Below, piece by piece: positions 1 through 5,885 of a DNA stretch of 5,885 bases. Position 1 is the first letter of the stretch; each line of letters opens with the position of its first letter. The stretch is from Candidatus Sulfopaludibacter sp. SbA3 (GTDB lineage: Bacteria; Acidobacteriota; Terriglobia; 20CM-2-55-15). Below the pieces are notes generated by a model. That model worked only from the letters and a program-made list of their open reading frames with translations, was not told the origin of the DNA and made no database searches. Both the position numbers and the translations under genes were made by a program. The stretch is taken from contig CAMAWS010000238.1 of the NCBI GenBank assembly GCA_945861845.1, positions 1-5,885 of the forward strand. Reading direction: 5' to 3'.

Positions 1-3000
1 CTCCGGAAGTCACATTGACAATGCCGCCGAACTGCCACCGTTCAACCAGACGCTGCACCCATGACGGAGCGTCGCTGAGAAGCGGCCGGCCGGGTCCAAA
101 AGGCAACTCGTACGAGCCGTTGGTCACGAACGAATGTGTGCGGTGGAAACCCAGCACGGCTTTATTCAATCGCTGGTTCCTGGGGTCCCGATAGTCGATG
201 ACGCCATCACCGTCGTTCTCACCCAATGCGCGGCTCCATGTATACGATGTGGAGTTGGTGAATCCCTGCGACAACCGTTTCGTCACCTGGACCTGCATTG
301 AGTGATACGTCGAGCTGCCTGGATTCGAGTGGAGTCTCGCGGCGCTGAACTGGGGATTGAGCACGAAGAAATTCTCCGGGTACAATCCGCTGTTCCGGAC
401 GAAACCGCCGCCCTTCCCCGTGACGCTAGTGCTGCGGTTCAGGAAGTCCGCAAGCTGCCCGGCACTGCCGTTGGCGATGAACGTTCGCGTGCTGGTGTAC
501 GTGCGCAATGCCGCCGATCCGGTGACCGTGGTGCCATTGACCACTCCAGCGCCGGGAATATTCAGCCCCCGAAGCATGTTGTCGAACAACGGAGCGTTGC
601 CGCCGGCCCGGGTGACGTTGAATGCTTCAAGGAAACCGTTATTGAAAATGTTCACCGTATTGAGGTCGGCGGCGCCATAGAGCCTTGACCCTTTGGTTCC
701 CACGTATGCGAGGTCCAAGGTCCAATCCGAGGCGAGCTGCCGCTGAATTCCGAGGTTGAAGTTCTGAATGTAAGGATTTGGCCGTTCGCTGGAATACATC
801 TGAAAGACATTGCTGCGTGGGCCATCCAGCGGATCGGGTTGGAGCGGCAGGATTCTGGGTATTGGCAGCGAGAAGTTCTGCAGTGACAGGTAGGCGCCCT
901 GCGTGTAGATGAGGCCGTTTGCGCCGGAACCCCCGAACGTTCCAGGGAGGGAACCCGCCACCCCGGCAATATTGCCGGGCACGCCCTTGAGAGTGTTCGT
1001 TACATAGCTCACTCCGTAGCCGGCGCGAAGGACCGTCTTGTCCTTTCCAAGCCAGGGAAGCGACCAGCTCAAACCAAGAGAAGGGGCAAAGTTGTTGTAG
1101 TCGTTGTTATAAACCCCTTTGTCGGGATTCGGCGAATTCTTGCCGACAAACTGCACGGTGGTGATGGCGCCGCAGGAAATTCCGCATAAGCCTGTTTCCG
1201 CGCCGGCGGCCCTTCCCAGTTGGCCGTTGCCATCCCAGGGCACGCCGTACCAGTCGTACCGGGCGCCCAGGTTCAATGTCACGGCCGGAGTGATTTTCCA
1301 GGTGTCCTTGAAAAAACCGCTGAACTCGTTGGAGTGAACATCGCGTTCCTTGATCTTGACTCCGTCGCCGTAGCCCAGGAAAACCGGATTCTTTGTATCC
1401 CGAATGTCGAAGCCCTGCATGACTTGAGCCACGGAACCCGAGAGGTCGGTCAGCAGATTTCGGGCTACCGTCTGATTGTTGCCGGTCAGGCCGGGAATGC
1501 TGACGTTGTCAATACCGGCCACGGCCACTCCGCCGGCTCCCAGGTCCACGCGCGGCACGAACCACGTATCGTTCCACCCGCGCGAGCTGCCGAGACGCCA
1601 TTCACTACCAATCTTGAATGAGTGTGTGCCTTGATTCCAACTCAGCGTGTCCGAAAAGGTATACAGCGGACTCGAGGATTCGCGCGTCTGGCCATCCAGA
1701 TTCGTGGTAATCGCCAGGAAAGTCTCCGGGAAGAGTGTGGTCCTGACGACATACGGTGTGCCGTTACGGGTCGGGAGCAGGGCAAGCACCGCTTTCGCCT
1801 CTTCGGTGAGGTCGGCAATGTCGTCGTTGCCCGTTCTGCCCACCTGGAAAGACGCCCGGGTGCCGAACGCCGAGTTCTTATAGCCCACTCGCAGTTCGTT
1901 CACCAGGTTTGGGCTCAGCGTTGAGACCAGAGAACCCGTTATCAACCCTGGGTTCCGCTGGGCCTTGCCGTTATAGCCGCCGGGCCAGTTCATGATGCCC
2001 GCCTCGGTGGTGATCCCATAGTCGTGTTCCCAGGTGTAGACAAAACTGAACTTGTGATTGGAGTTGAAATTGTGATCGAGCCGGGCATTGAACTGATCCC
2101 TGTCCTGATCCATAATCTGCACCTGTGAGGGATCCAAAAGACTGGAGTTGCGGGTGAACCGGATGCCAGCCGTATTCAGGCCGTCGCCAATCGTAAAGTC
2201 GTTTGGCATCGGCATTCGCGCCAGGAACGTATTTTGGATAATGCCGGTCGGATCGAATCCCGGCCGGAACGGATCGCGGCCAAACACGCTGAATTGCTGT
2301 ATGTCGCCAGTGGCATTTGCAGGCCTCGTGGGATTGCCGTTCCGATCGACCGCAGGACTGAGACCGACCGCGTTCTGGTTATCGGCGCCTGGGAAAAAAC
2401 GGAATATGCCCTGACGGGCCTGCGCCGTAAGCACGGGGCCGACGAATGTTTTCTTCAAGACCCAACGCTGCTCGTCGAGCAGAGCGAAAAAGAAGGTCTT
2501 GTTCTTGACGATCGGTCCGCCGATGCGTCCTCCAAACTGATTGCGGTTCGAGTAGTTTTTCGCCACGCGGTTGAAGTTGTTGAACCAGTTCGACGCTTCA
2601 AGGGCGGAGTTCTTGTTGCTGATGAACGCGCTGCCGTGAAACTCGTTGGTTCCGGACCGCGTGACCATCTGCACCTGTCCGGAACCGCGCCCCGCTTCGG
2701 CATCGACCGTCGACGTCACGATTCGAACCTCTTCGACCAGGTCGGGGCTGACGTAGGTATTCGAGAATGCGCCGAAATCGAATCGTCCGTCGGACACCAC
2801 GAAACCATCCCGCGTCGTATTGACAGAGCTGAGCCGCGAACCCGTGAAGTAACCATCGAGGCCATTGGCGGCTTCCGGGCCGGCGCCAGCCGACGTCGAG
2901 ATCAGGTCCATGACGTTGCGTCCAGAAAGCGGCAGATCGCGCACCTTGTATTCCGGAAGCACCGACCCCACCGACGCCGATGTGGTTGCAATGAGTGTGT

Positions 3001-3373
3001 CGGCCGCGACAGAGACTTCAACCGCCGTTGAAACGGAACCGACCTGCAACGTGAAGTTCAGGCGCACCTGCTGAGCGCCTCCAAGATTGACTCCGTTGTA
3101 ATTCTGGGTTTGGAAACCCGGCAATTCGGCCGTCAGCGTATACGTCCCGGTCTGCAGGCTTGCAAACTGGTAAGCGCCCGCCTCATTGCTGATGACCATG
3201 GTTACAATTCCGGTTGCCGTATTGGTTGCCGTGACTGTTACGCCAGGAATTAAGGCGCCAGTGGCGTCGGAAATGGTTCCGCCGACGGTGGCGTTGCTGG
3301 ATTGTGAAAATGCTGTGCCAGATAGAAGGATTACGGCCAGCAACAAGGTCGCCGATGCCGAAAGCAATCGCAT
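1..3373 (-). CDS. Oar-like TonB-dependent outer-membrane receptor with N-terminal carboxypeptidase-regulatory domain (C-terminus beyond window)
   Basis: This is probably a 22-strand outer-membrane beta-barrel for TonB-dependent uptake or binding of a large substrate; the substrate cannot be read from the sequence. The ATG at 3373 opens a frame of 1124 codons with no stop down to base 2, so the last roughly 50-150 residues are missing. Residues 1-23 are a Sec signal peptide (MRLLSASATLLLAVILLSG, cleavage likely after TAFS). Residues about 28-113 look like a CarboxypepD_reg/SpaA-type beta sandwich (GGTISDATGALIPGVTVTA, then YTLTAELPGF). A plug-like region follows, with LPLSGRN at 147-153. The Oar signature QMVTRSGTNEFHG is at 235-247 and GGRIGGPIVKNKTFFF at about 281-296. 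Barrel segments include LNLGARYDW near 706 and a late NGSYELPFGPGR. I found only two cysteines, C730 and C734. A GGAGAG site lies 8 nt before the start. The family call is firm; 'receptor' versus passive porin-like role is open. Confidence 0.93.
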   Translation of the reverse strand, partial: MRLLSASATLLLAVILLSGTAFSQSSNATVGGTISDATGALIPGVTVTATNTATGIVTMVISNEAGAYQFASLQTGTYTLTAELPGFQTQNYNGVNLGGAQQVRLNFTLQVGSVSTAVEVSVAADTLIATTSASVGSVLPEYKVRDLPLSGRNVMDLISTSAGAGPEAANGLDGYFTGSRLSSVNTTRDGFVVSDGRFDFGAFSNTYVSPDLVEEVRIVTSTVDAEAGRGSGQVQMVTRSGTNEFHGSAFISNKNSALEASNWFNNFNRVAKNYSNRNQFGGRIGGPIVKNKTFFFALLDEQRWVLKKTFVGPVLTAQARQGIFRFFPGADNQNAVGLSPAVDRNGNPTRPANATGDIQQFSVFGRDPFRPGFDPTGIIQNTFLARMPMPNDFTIGDGLNTAGIRFTRNSSLLDPSQVQIMDQDRDQFNARLDHNFNSNHKFSFVYTWEHDYGITTEAGIMNWPGGYNGKAQRNPGLITGSLVSTLSPNLVNELRVGYKNSAFGTRASFQVGRTGNDDIADLTEEAKAVLALLPTRNGTPYVVRTTLFPETFLAITTNLDGQTRESSSPLYTFSDTLSWNQGTHSFKIGSEWRLGSSRGWNDTWFVPRVDLGAGGVAVAGIDNVSIPGLTGNNQTVARNLLTDLSGSVAQVMQGFDIRDTKNPVFLGYGDGVKIKERDVHSNEFSGFFKDTWKITPAVTLNLGARYDWYGVPWDGNGQLGRAAGAETGLCGISCGAITTVQFVGKNSPNPDKGVYNNDYNNFAPSLGLSWSLPWLGKDKTVLRAGYGVSYVTNTLKGVPGNIAGVAGSLPGTFGGSGANGLIYTQGAYLSLQNFSLPIPRILPLQPDPLDGPRSNVFQMYSSERPNPYIQNFNLGIQRQLASDWTLDLAYVGTKGSRLYGAADLNTVNIFNNGFLEAFNVTRAGGNAPLFDNMLRGLNIPGAGVVNGTTVTGSAALRTYTSTRTFIANGSAGQLADFLNRSTSVTGKGGGFVRNSGLYPENFFVLNPQFSAARLHSNPGSSTYHSMQVQVTKRLSQGFTNSTSYTWSRALGENDGDGVIDYRDPRNQRLNKAVLGFHRTHSFVTNGSYELPFGPGRPLLSDAPSWVQRLVERWQFGGIVNVTSG

Positions 3374-3379
3374 GATGTT

Positions 3380-3385
3380 CTCTCC
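3380..3385 (-). promoter_or_regulatory. Shine-Dalgarno site of the receptor gene
   Basis: On the minus strand this reads GGAGAG, 6 nt before the ATG at 3373 (8 nt from the GGAG core). It supports that ATG, which also begins a well-formed signal peptide. Confidence 0.75.
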
Positions 3386-3431
3386 ATTCTCTACGCCGTG
3401 AAAGAGTGTCGAATTCGTTGGCTTCAGGCTA

Positions 3432-3445
3432 TCTTGGCGCCGAGA
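3432..3445. repeat. Imperfect 14-bp palindrome in the receptor leader
   Basis: The + strand reads tcttggcgccgaga, symmetric around a perfect ggcgcc core with one mismatched pair. It lies about 40 nt downstream of the predicted transcription start. It could be an operator half-site or a small leader stem, or chance in GC-rich DNA. Confidence 0.3.
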
Positions 3446-3459
3446 TGCTGAGTCGGGGG

Positions 3460-3471
3460 GGCGAATTCGCC
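3460..3471. repeat. Perfect 12-bp palindrome GGCGAATTCGCC just downstream of the promoter
   Basis: This is a perfect inverted repeat 10-21 nt downstream of the predicted transcription start. Its inner eight bases, CGAATTCG, recur as a perfect palindrome at 3410-3417 (centre to centre 52 bp). Such a position would suit a repressor operator. In RNA it could form only a 4-bp stem with an AAUU loop. The function is unproven. Confidence 0.35.
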
Positions 3472-3487
3472 TTTAGAAACTGGCGCG

Positions 3488-3516
3488 ATTATAGGTTTCC
3501 GCGCTATGGCTGGCAA
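3488..3516 (-). promoter_or_regulatory. Near-consensus sigma-70 promoter for the receptor gene
   Basis: On the minus strand TTGCCA (3511-3516; 5 of 6 matches to TTGACA) is separated by exactly 17 nt from a perfect TATAAT (3488-3493). Transcription would start near 3481, giving a leader of about 107 nt before the receptor ATG. The site lies in the only intergenic gap of the window and points at the receptor, so the receptor probably forms its own transcription unit even if some read-through from the upstream operon occurs. This is a sequence match only; no start site has been mapped. Confidence 0.6.
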
Positions 3517-3525
3517 GGAGTGTTT

Positions 3526-3539
3526 AGGCTGATGAGCCT
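3526..3539 (-). terminator. Small stem-loop between the SUMF1 gene and the receptor promoter; weak terminator candidate
   Basis: AGGCT and AGCCT form a 5-bp stem around a 4-nt loop, 29 nt after the SUMF1 stop codon and 9 nt upstream of the -35 box of the receptor promoter. A separate perfect palindrome, GGTCCGGACC, lies at 3550-3559. Neither is followed by a U-tract on the minus strand, so this is not a convincing intrinsic terminator. It may attenuate read-through or stabilise the 3' end of the upstream mRNA. Confidence 0.25.
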
Positions 3540-3567
3540 GAGGGGCAAGGGTCCGGACCGAGGCGGA

Positions 3568-4407
3568 TCAGCGAGCGTCTTTCGCGCAGCGGAACCCGAC
3601 AACATTACTCGCCTGATCCCCGGTTCCATAATTCCGATAATGAGACCCCAGCAGCGTGAGCCCCGCGCCGCCGCCTCCGGCCTCTGTAGCCCAACCGCCG
3701 CCGCGCAGGACGCGGTACTTGCCGGTCTCGGGGCCGCGAGGGTTTTTCGATGGAGCAATCGAGTAGTAGTACTGGGTGTACCAATCCGACGTCCATTCCC
3801 ACACGTTCCCGATAACGTCATGCAGCCCGTAACCGTTGGGCGGGAAAGAGCCCACTGAAACCGGTCCGTTCGGAAAACCATAGCGGGCCATCTTTACGGT
3901 TTTTACAAGCGGTTTGTTGTCTGGTGCACTTGCGGCGGGAGCGTCAGCCGGCGGTGCTTCGGGTTCCAGAATGTCTCCCCATGGAAAGAGTTTCTTGTCG
4001 GATCCCCCGCGCGCCGCTTTTTCCCACTCCGCCTCCGCGGGAAGCCTCTTGCCGGCCCACGCGCAGTAGGCAGAGGCGTCATCCCAGGTGACATTGTAGA
4101 CTGGCCATTGTTCCTGCCCCGGGTTCACCTTTCCATCCTTCCAGTTCCACGGCTTTGCGCGTCCGGTAGCCTGGGCGAACTTCGCGAATTCGGTAGTTGT
4201 CACCTCGTACTTGTCAATGTAGAAGGTGTCAATATCTACCGGCCGGGCCGGCTGGTCATCCAGCCGGGGCCTCGCCGTCCAATCGAGTTCGTCAAATTGG
4301 AACATATGGGTTCTGCCCATCCAGAACGTGCCGGCCGGGACGAGCGCCATGCCCGGCAGTTGGTCTTCGACAAACATTCCGATTAATAGCAGGCCCAGGA
4401 CTGTCAT
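3568..4407 (-). CDS. SUMF1 / FGE-superfamily protein lacking the catalytic cysteine pair
   Basis: This 279-residue protein (counted from the ATG at 4407) belongs to the formylglycine-generating-enzyme-like superfamily. Motifs in order: MALVPAGTFWMG (20-31), YIDKYEVTTTEFAKF (63-77), PVYNVTWDDASAYCAWAGKR (102-121), LPAEAEWEKAARGG (122-135), FPWGD (141-145), GYGLHDVIGNVWEWTSDWY (192-210), RVLRGGGW (232-239) and VVGFRCA (269-275). A Pro/Ala-rich insert occupies about 147-171. The only cysteines are C115 and C274; the redox pair that follows RGGS in true FGE is absent, so sulfatase maturation is unlikely. Residues 2-13 are hydrophobic, but no clear signal peptide or lipobox is visible. Start choice: this ATG begins 2 nt after the DUF1501 stop; a GTG at 4419 would add four residues and overlap that gene by 10 bp. 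Neither has a strong Shine-Dalgarno, which suggests translational coupling. A binding or scaffold role for the exported module is inference. Confidence 0.9.
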   Translation of the reverse strand: MTVLGLLLIGMFVEDQLPGMALVPAGTFWMGRTHMFQFDELDWTARPRLDDQPARPVDIDTFYIDKYEVTTTEFAKFAQATGRAKPWNWKDGKVNPGQEQWPVYNVTWDDASAYCAWAGKRLPAEAEWEKAARGGSDKKLFPWGDILEPEAPPADAPAASAPDNKPLVKTVKMARYGFPNGPVSVGSFPPNGYGLHDVIGNVWEWTSDWYTQYYYSIAPSKNPRGPETGKYRVLRGGGWATEAGGGGAGLTLLGSHYRNYGTGDQASNVVGFRCAKDAR

Positions 4408-4409
4408 GG

Positions 4410-5819
4410 CTACGTCCACAACTCGTCGATAGGGTCGCTGCTCTGGATCTCCGACGCGCCCAGCGGGGCCGTTTGAGTGTATTCATAGCCGCGGCCCGAA
4501 GGCGTTTCATCGATCGCCTTCCGCCAATCGATTCCCAGGGCCGAATAGATCGTTGCAACCGCGTTATCCATGTAAGGTTGCACCTTGTTCTTCCAGCCGG
4601 TATCGACGCAGATACCATTCTCCGTGGCGCCTAGAATAAGGCCCGGTTTGATGCCTCCGCCGGCGAACAGGAAGGGATAGGCGTACCGCCAATGGTGACG
4701 TCCCGCGACAGGATTGATATCGGGCGTGCGTCCGAATTCGCTGCCGGCGACGATCAGTGTCTCATCCAGCAAGGACTTGCCAGGCTCGTGGCCCGGCATT
4801 TTCTCCAGGTCCGTCAACAGGGCCACAAAGCCTTTGTCCCAGCGCAGGCAATTCACATAGTGGTTCTGCGGCGCACTCCGGTCGAAGATTTTCGTGTGCT
4901 GGTCCCACACTTCTTTTTCGTCGACATAAATGAAGCGGGAGCCCGCATCTGCCGCAAGAAGGTTACGGGCCATCAGTAGCGCATAGGCGTAGCCGCCCGA
5001 ATCTCCGGCGCCGTAGCGCTGCCGGTCCTCTTCGGTGGTTTCGAAGACCTTGGTCCACCTTGGATCGGTCAGTATCCGCATCGCATCGGAATAGTAGGCC
5101 TTGTACTCGCTTTCCTTGTCGCCCAGCGAGGCGCGTTCGTTGTCGGATAGTTCTTTGAAGTTGCTCAAGAGGTTCCAGCGCTTTTCCAACTTGTCTGCGC
5201 CTTCCGCTTTGCCTCCGAATATTTCGAAGGCCTTGTTGGCAAACAGATCAAAGCCGGAGAATTGCGCCGGCAGGAATCCTGGCCCGATCGTGCCCGGATC
5301 GTTGTGGCCCGTGTTCGTGCTCACATAAGTCGGAAACGTATCCGTCTGGCGGCGCTGGCCGTCCAGTTCAGACGCGATGACTGAGCCAAACGCCGGTGTT
5401 TCCTTCGCAATCGCCGGCGCGAGCGCTCGTCCCGCCTGCGTGTGATACTGACCGTTAAAATGCACAAGTTCGCTCGCCCTCATCGAACGCACGATCGAAA
5501 CCTTGTCTGTGTGCTCGGAAAGTTGGGGGAACAATGTCTTGGAAAGATACAAGCCCGACTTTGTCTTCCTGACGTCCAGGTCCCTTGGTTGAAGCCGGTG
5601 CTCCTTGAAATCCCACGTATCCCAGGGACTGATGCCCCCGGCAATCTGGATCATGATGGCGTTCCGCGCTGTTCCGCGAGGCATTGCCCGGCCCTGGGCG
5701 CGAACCTTCAACGGCCAGATGGCGGGATTGGCCCACATGCCGGCAACCGACAGACCGCTCAATTTCAAGAGTTCGCGGCGGGTCATGCCGATCATCTTCG
5801 ATTTCCAGTTGAGATCCAT
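4410..5819 (-). CDS. DUF1501 family protein, Tat-exported (alkaline-phosphatase/sulfatase-like fold)
   Basis: This 469-residue protein is complete and of usual length for PF07394 (DUF1501). The N-terminus carries a twin-arginine signal: MTRRELLKLSG with the arginines at 14-15, a hydrophobic stretch, and a likely cleavage near KVRAQG (38-43), so it is exported folded across the inner membrane. Family motifs: IMIQIAGGISPWDTWDFK (55-72), YHTQAGRALAP (125-135), GHNDPGTIGPGFLPAQFSGF (171-190), GSEFGRTPDIN (359-369), GRHHW (373-377), LFAGGGIKPGLILGATE (384-400) and VATIYSALGID (421-431). The fold is grouped with alkaline phosphatases and sulfatases, but no C/S-x-P-x-R sulfatase motif is present. 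The enzymatic activity of the family is not established. It starts 16 nt after the DUF1553-like gene with AGAGGGA in front, and its stop abuts the SUMF1 gene. The common family pairing with DUF1549/DUF1553 supports a joint role in the cell envelope. Confidence 0.95.
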   Translation of the reverse strand: MDLNWKSKMIGMTRRELLKLSGLSVAGMWANPAIWPLKVRAQGRAMPRGTARNAIMIQIAGGISPWDTWDFKEHRLQPRDLDVRKTKSGLYLSKTLFPQLSEHTDKVSIVRSMRASELVHFNGQYHTQAGRALAPAIAKETPAFGSVIASELDGQRRQTDTFPTYVSTNTGHNDPGTIGPGFLPAQFSGFDLFANKAFEIFGGKAEGADKLEKRWNLLSNFKELSDNERASLGDKESEYKAYYSDAMRILTDPRWTKVFETTEEDRQRYGAGDSGGYAYALLMARNLLAADAGSRFIYVDEKEVWDQHTKIFDRSAPQNHYVNCLRWDKGFVALLTDLEKMPGHEPGKSLLDETLIVAGSEFGRTPDINPVAGRHHWRYAYPFLFAGGGIKPGLILGATENGICVDTGWKNKVQPYMDNAVATIYSALGIDWRKAIDETPSGRGYEYTQTAPLGASEIQSSDPIDELWT

Positions 5820-5822
5820 GAT

Positions 5823-5829
5823 TCCCTCT
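5823..5829 (-). promoter_or_regulatory. Shine-Dalgarno site of the DUF1501 gene
   Basis: On the minus strand AGAGGGA lies 3 nt before the ATG at 5819 (5 nt from the GAGG core). It favours this start over the in-frame methionines at residues 9 and 12, although the Tat motif itself would survive with the latter starts. Confidence 0.65.
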
Positions 5830-5835
5830 AAATGA

Positions 5836-5885
5836 CTAATGATTCAGTACGAACTCAATGCTGTTCAACAAGACCCACTGCAGAT
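5836..5885 (-). CDS. C-terminal end of a DUF1549/DUF1553 (PSD1-like) protein, partial
   Basis: Only the last 15 codons are in the window: LQWVLLNSIEFVLNH followed by TAG at 5836-5838. This ending (L-x-W-x-L-L-N-S-x-E-F-x-x-N-H) matches the usual C-terminus of DUF1553/PSD1 proteins, which are often fused to DUF1549 and cytochrome-c-like domains and are encoded directly before DUF1501 in Acidobacteriota and Planctomycetota. The expected position, strand and 16-nt spacing to DUF1501 agree with that. The call rests on a short peptide plus gene order; the rest of the protein lies to the right of the window. Confidence 0.75.
   Translation of the reverse strand, partial: LQWVLLNSIEFVLNH

Noticed and set aside
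2234..3031. Long open frame on the plus strand (265 codons), and similar ones at 302-688, 1220-1621 and 1622-1924
   Set aside because: All lie in the register exactly antisense to the receptor codons. They arise because the receptor frame avoids codons whose complements are stops, have compositionally biased Arg/Val-rich translations with no recognisable motif, and show no good start context.
3460..3471. GGCGAATTCGCC as an engineered cloning scar (it contains an EcoRI site)
   Set aside because: Flanking sequence is continuous with the local style on both sides, a second GAATTC lies at 3411-3416, and reading frames and gene order around it are natural; no vector sequence is visible.
3550..3559. 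GGTCCGGACC palindrome after the SUMF1 stop as an intrinsic terminator
   Set aside because: A perfect 10-bp palindrome leaves only a 3-bp stem once a 4-nt loop is allowed, and no U-tract follows on the minus strand.
3406..3858. Plus-strand open frame starting in the intergenic gap (150 codons)
   Set aside because: Two thirds of it is antisense to the 3' half of the SUMF1 gene, its translation looks random, and the gap itself is better explained by a promoter and leader for the receptor on the minus strand.
4197..4634. Plus-strand open frame across the DUF1501/SUMF1 junction (145 codons)
   Set aside because: It is antisense to two genes with clear family motifs, has no recognisable domain, and is best explained as a shadow.

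Overview
The window is GC-rich and densely coding, and every convincing gene lies on the minus strand. Read in the direction of transcription (right to left) it holds four genes: the last 15 codons of a DUF1549/DUF1553-type (planctomycete PSD1-like) protein; a complete Tat-exported DUF1501 protein; a complete SUMF1/formylglycine-generating-enzyme-superfamily protein; and, after a 160-194 bp gap, a very large Oar-like TonB-dependent outer-membrane receptor whose C-terminus runs off the left edge. The DUF1553 + DUF1501 pairing and the large receptor with an N-terminal carboxypeptidase-regulatory domain are both typical of Acidobacteriota (Solibacter- or Vicinamibacter-like) and are also seen in Planctomycetota and Verrucomicrobiota. 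Acidobacteriota is my best guess. It is inferred from gene content, not from a marker gene.

Region by region: 5836-5885 is the end of the DUF1553-like gene. 4410-5819 is DUF1501, starting 16 nt after that stop codon behind a good Shine-Dalgarno. 3568-4407 (or to 4419 if a GTG start is used) is the SUMF1 gene, which follows the DUF1501 stop by 2 nt or overlaps it. These three are very likely one operon with translational coupling. 3374-3567 is the only intergenic stretch. It contains a hairpin, a near-consensus sigma-70 promoter (TTGCCA, 17 nt, TATAAT) directed at the receptor gene, several short palindromes in the putative leader, and a GGAGAG ribosome-binding site. 1-3373 is the receptor, which I read codon by codon as one uninterrupted frame of 1124 codons.

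Functional reading: DUF1553/DUF1501 pairs are widespread but poorly characterised exported proteins. DUF1501 is placed with the alkaline-phosphatase/sulfatase fold. The SUMF1 protein keeps the fold motifs of the family but lacks the catalytic cysteine pair of true formylglycine-generating enzymes, and DUF1501 has no visible C/S-x-P-x-R sulfatase motif. A sulfatase-maturase relationship is therefore unlikely, and the SUMF1 protein is more probably a binding or structural partner. The receptor may import or bind a product of the exported module, but its own strong promoter means this is only suggested by adjacency. I saw no RNA genes, mobile elements, CRISPR arrays or long repeats.
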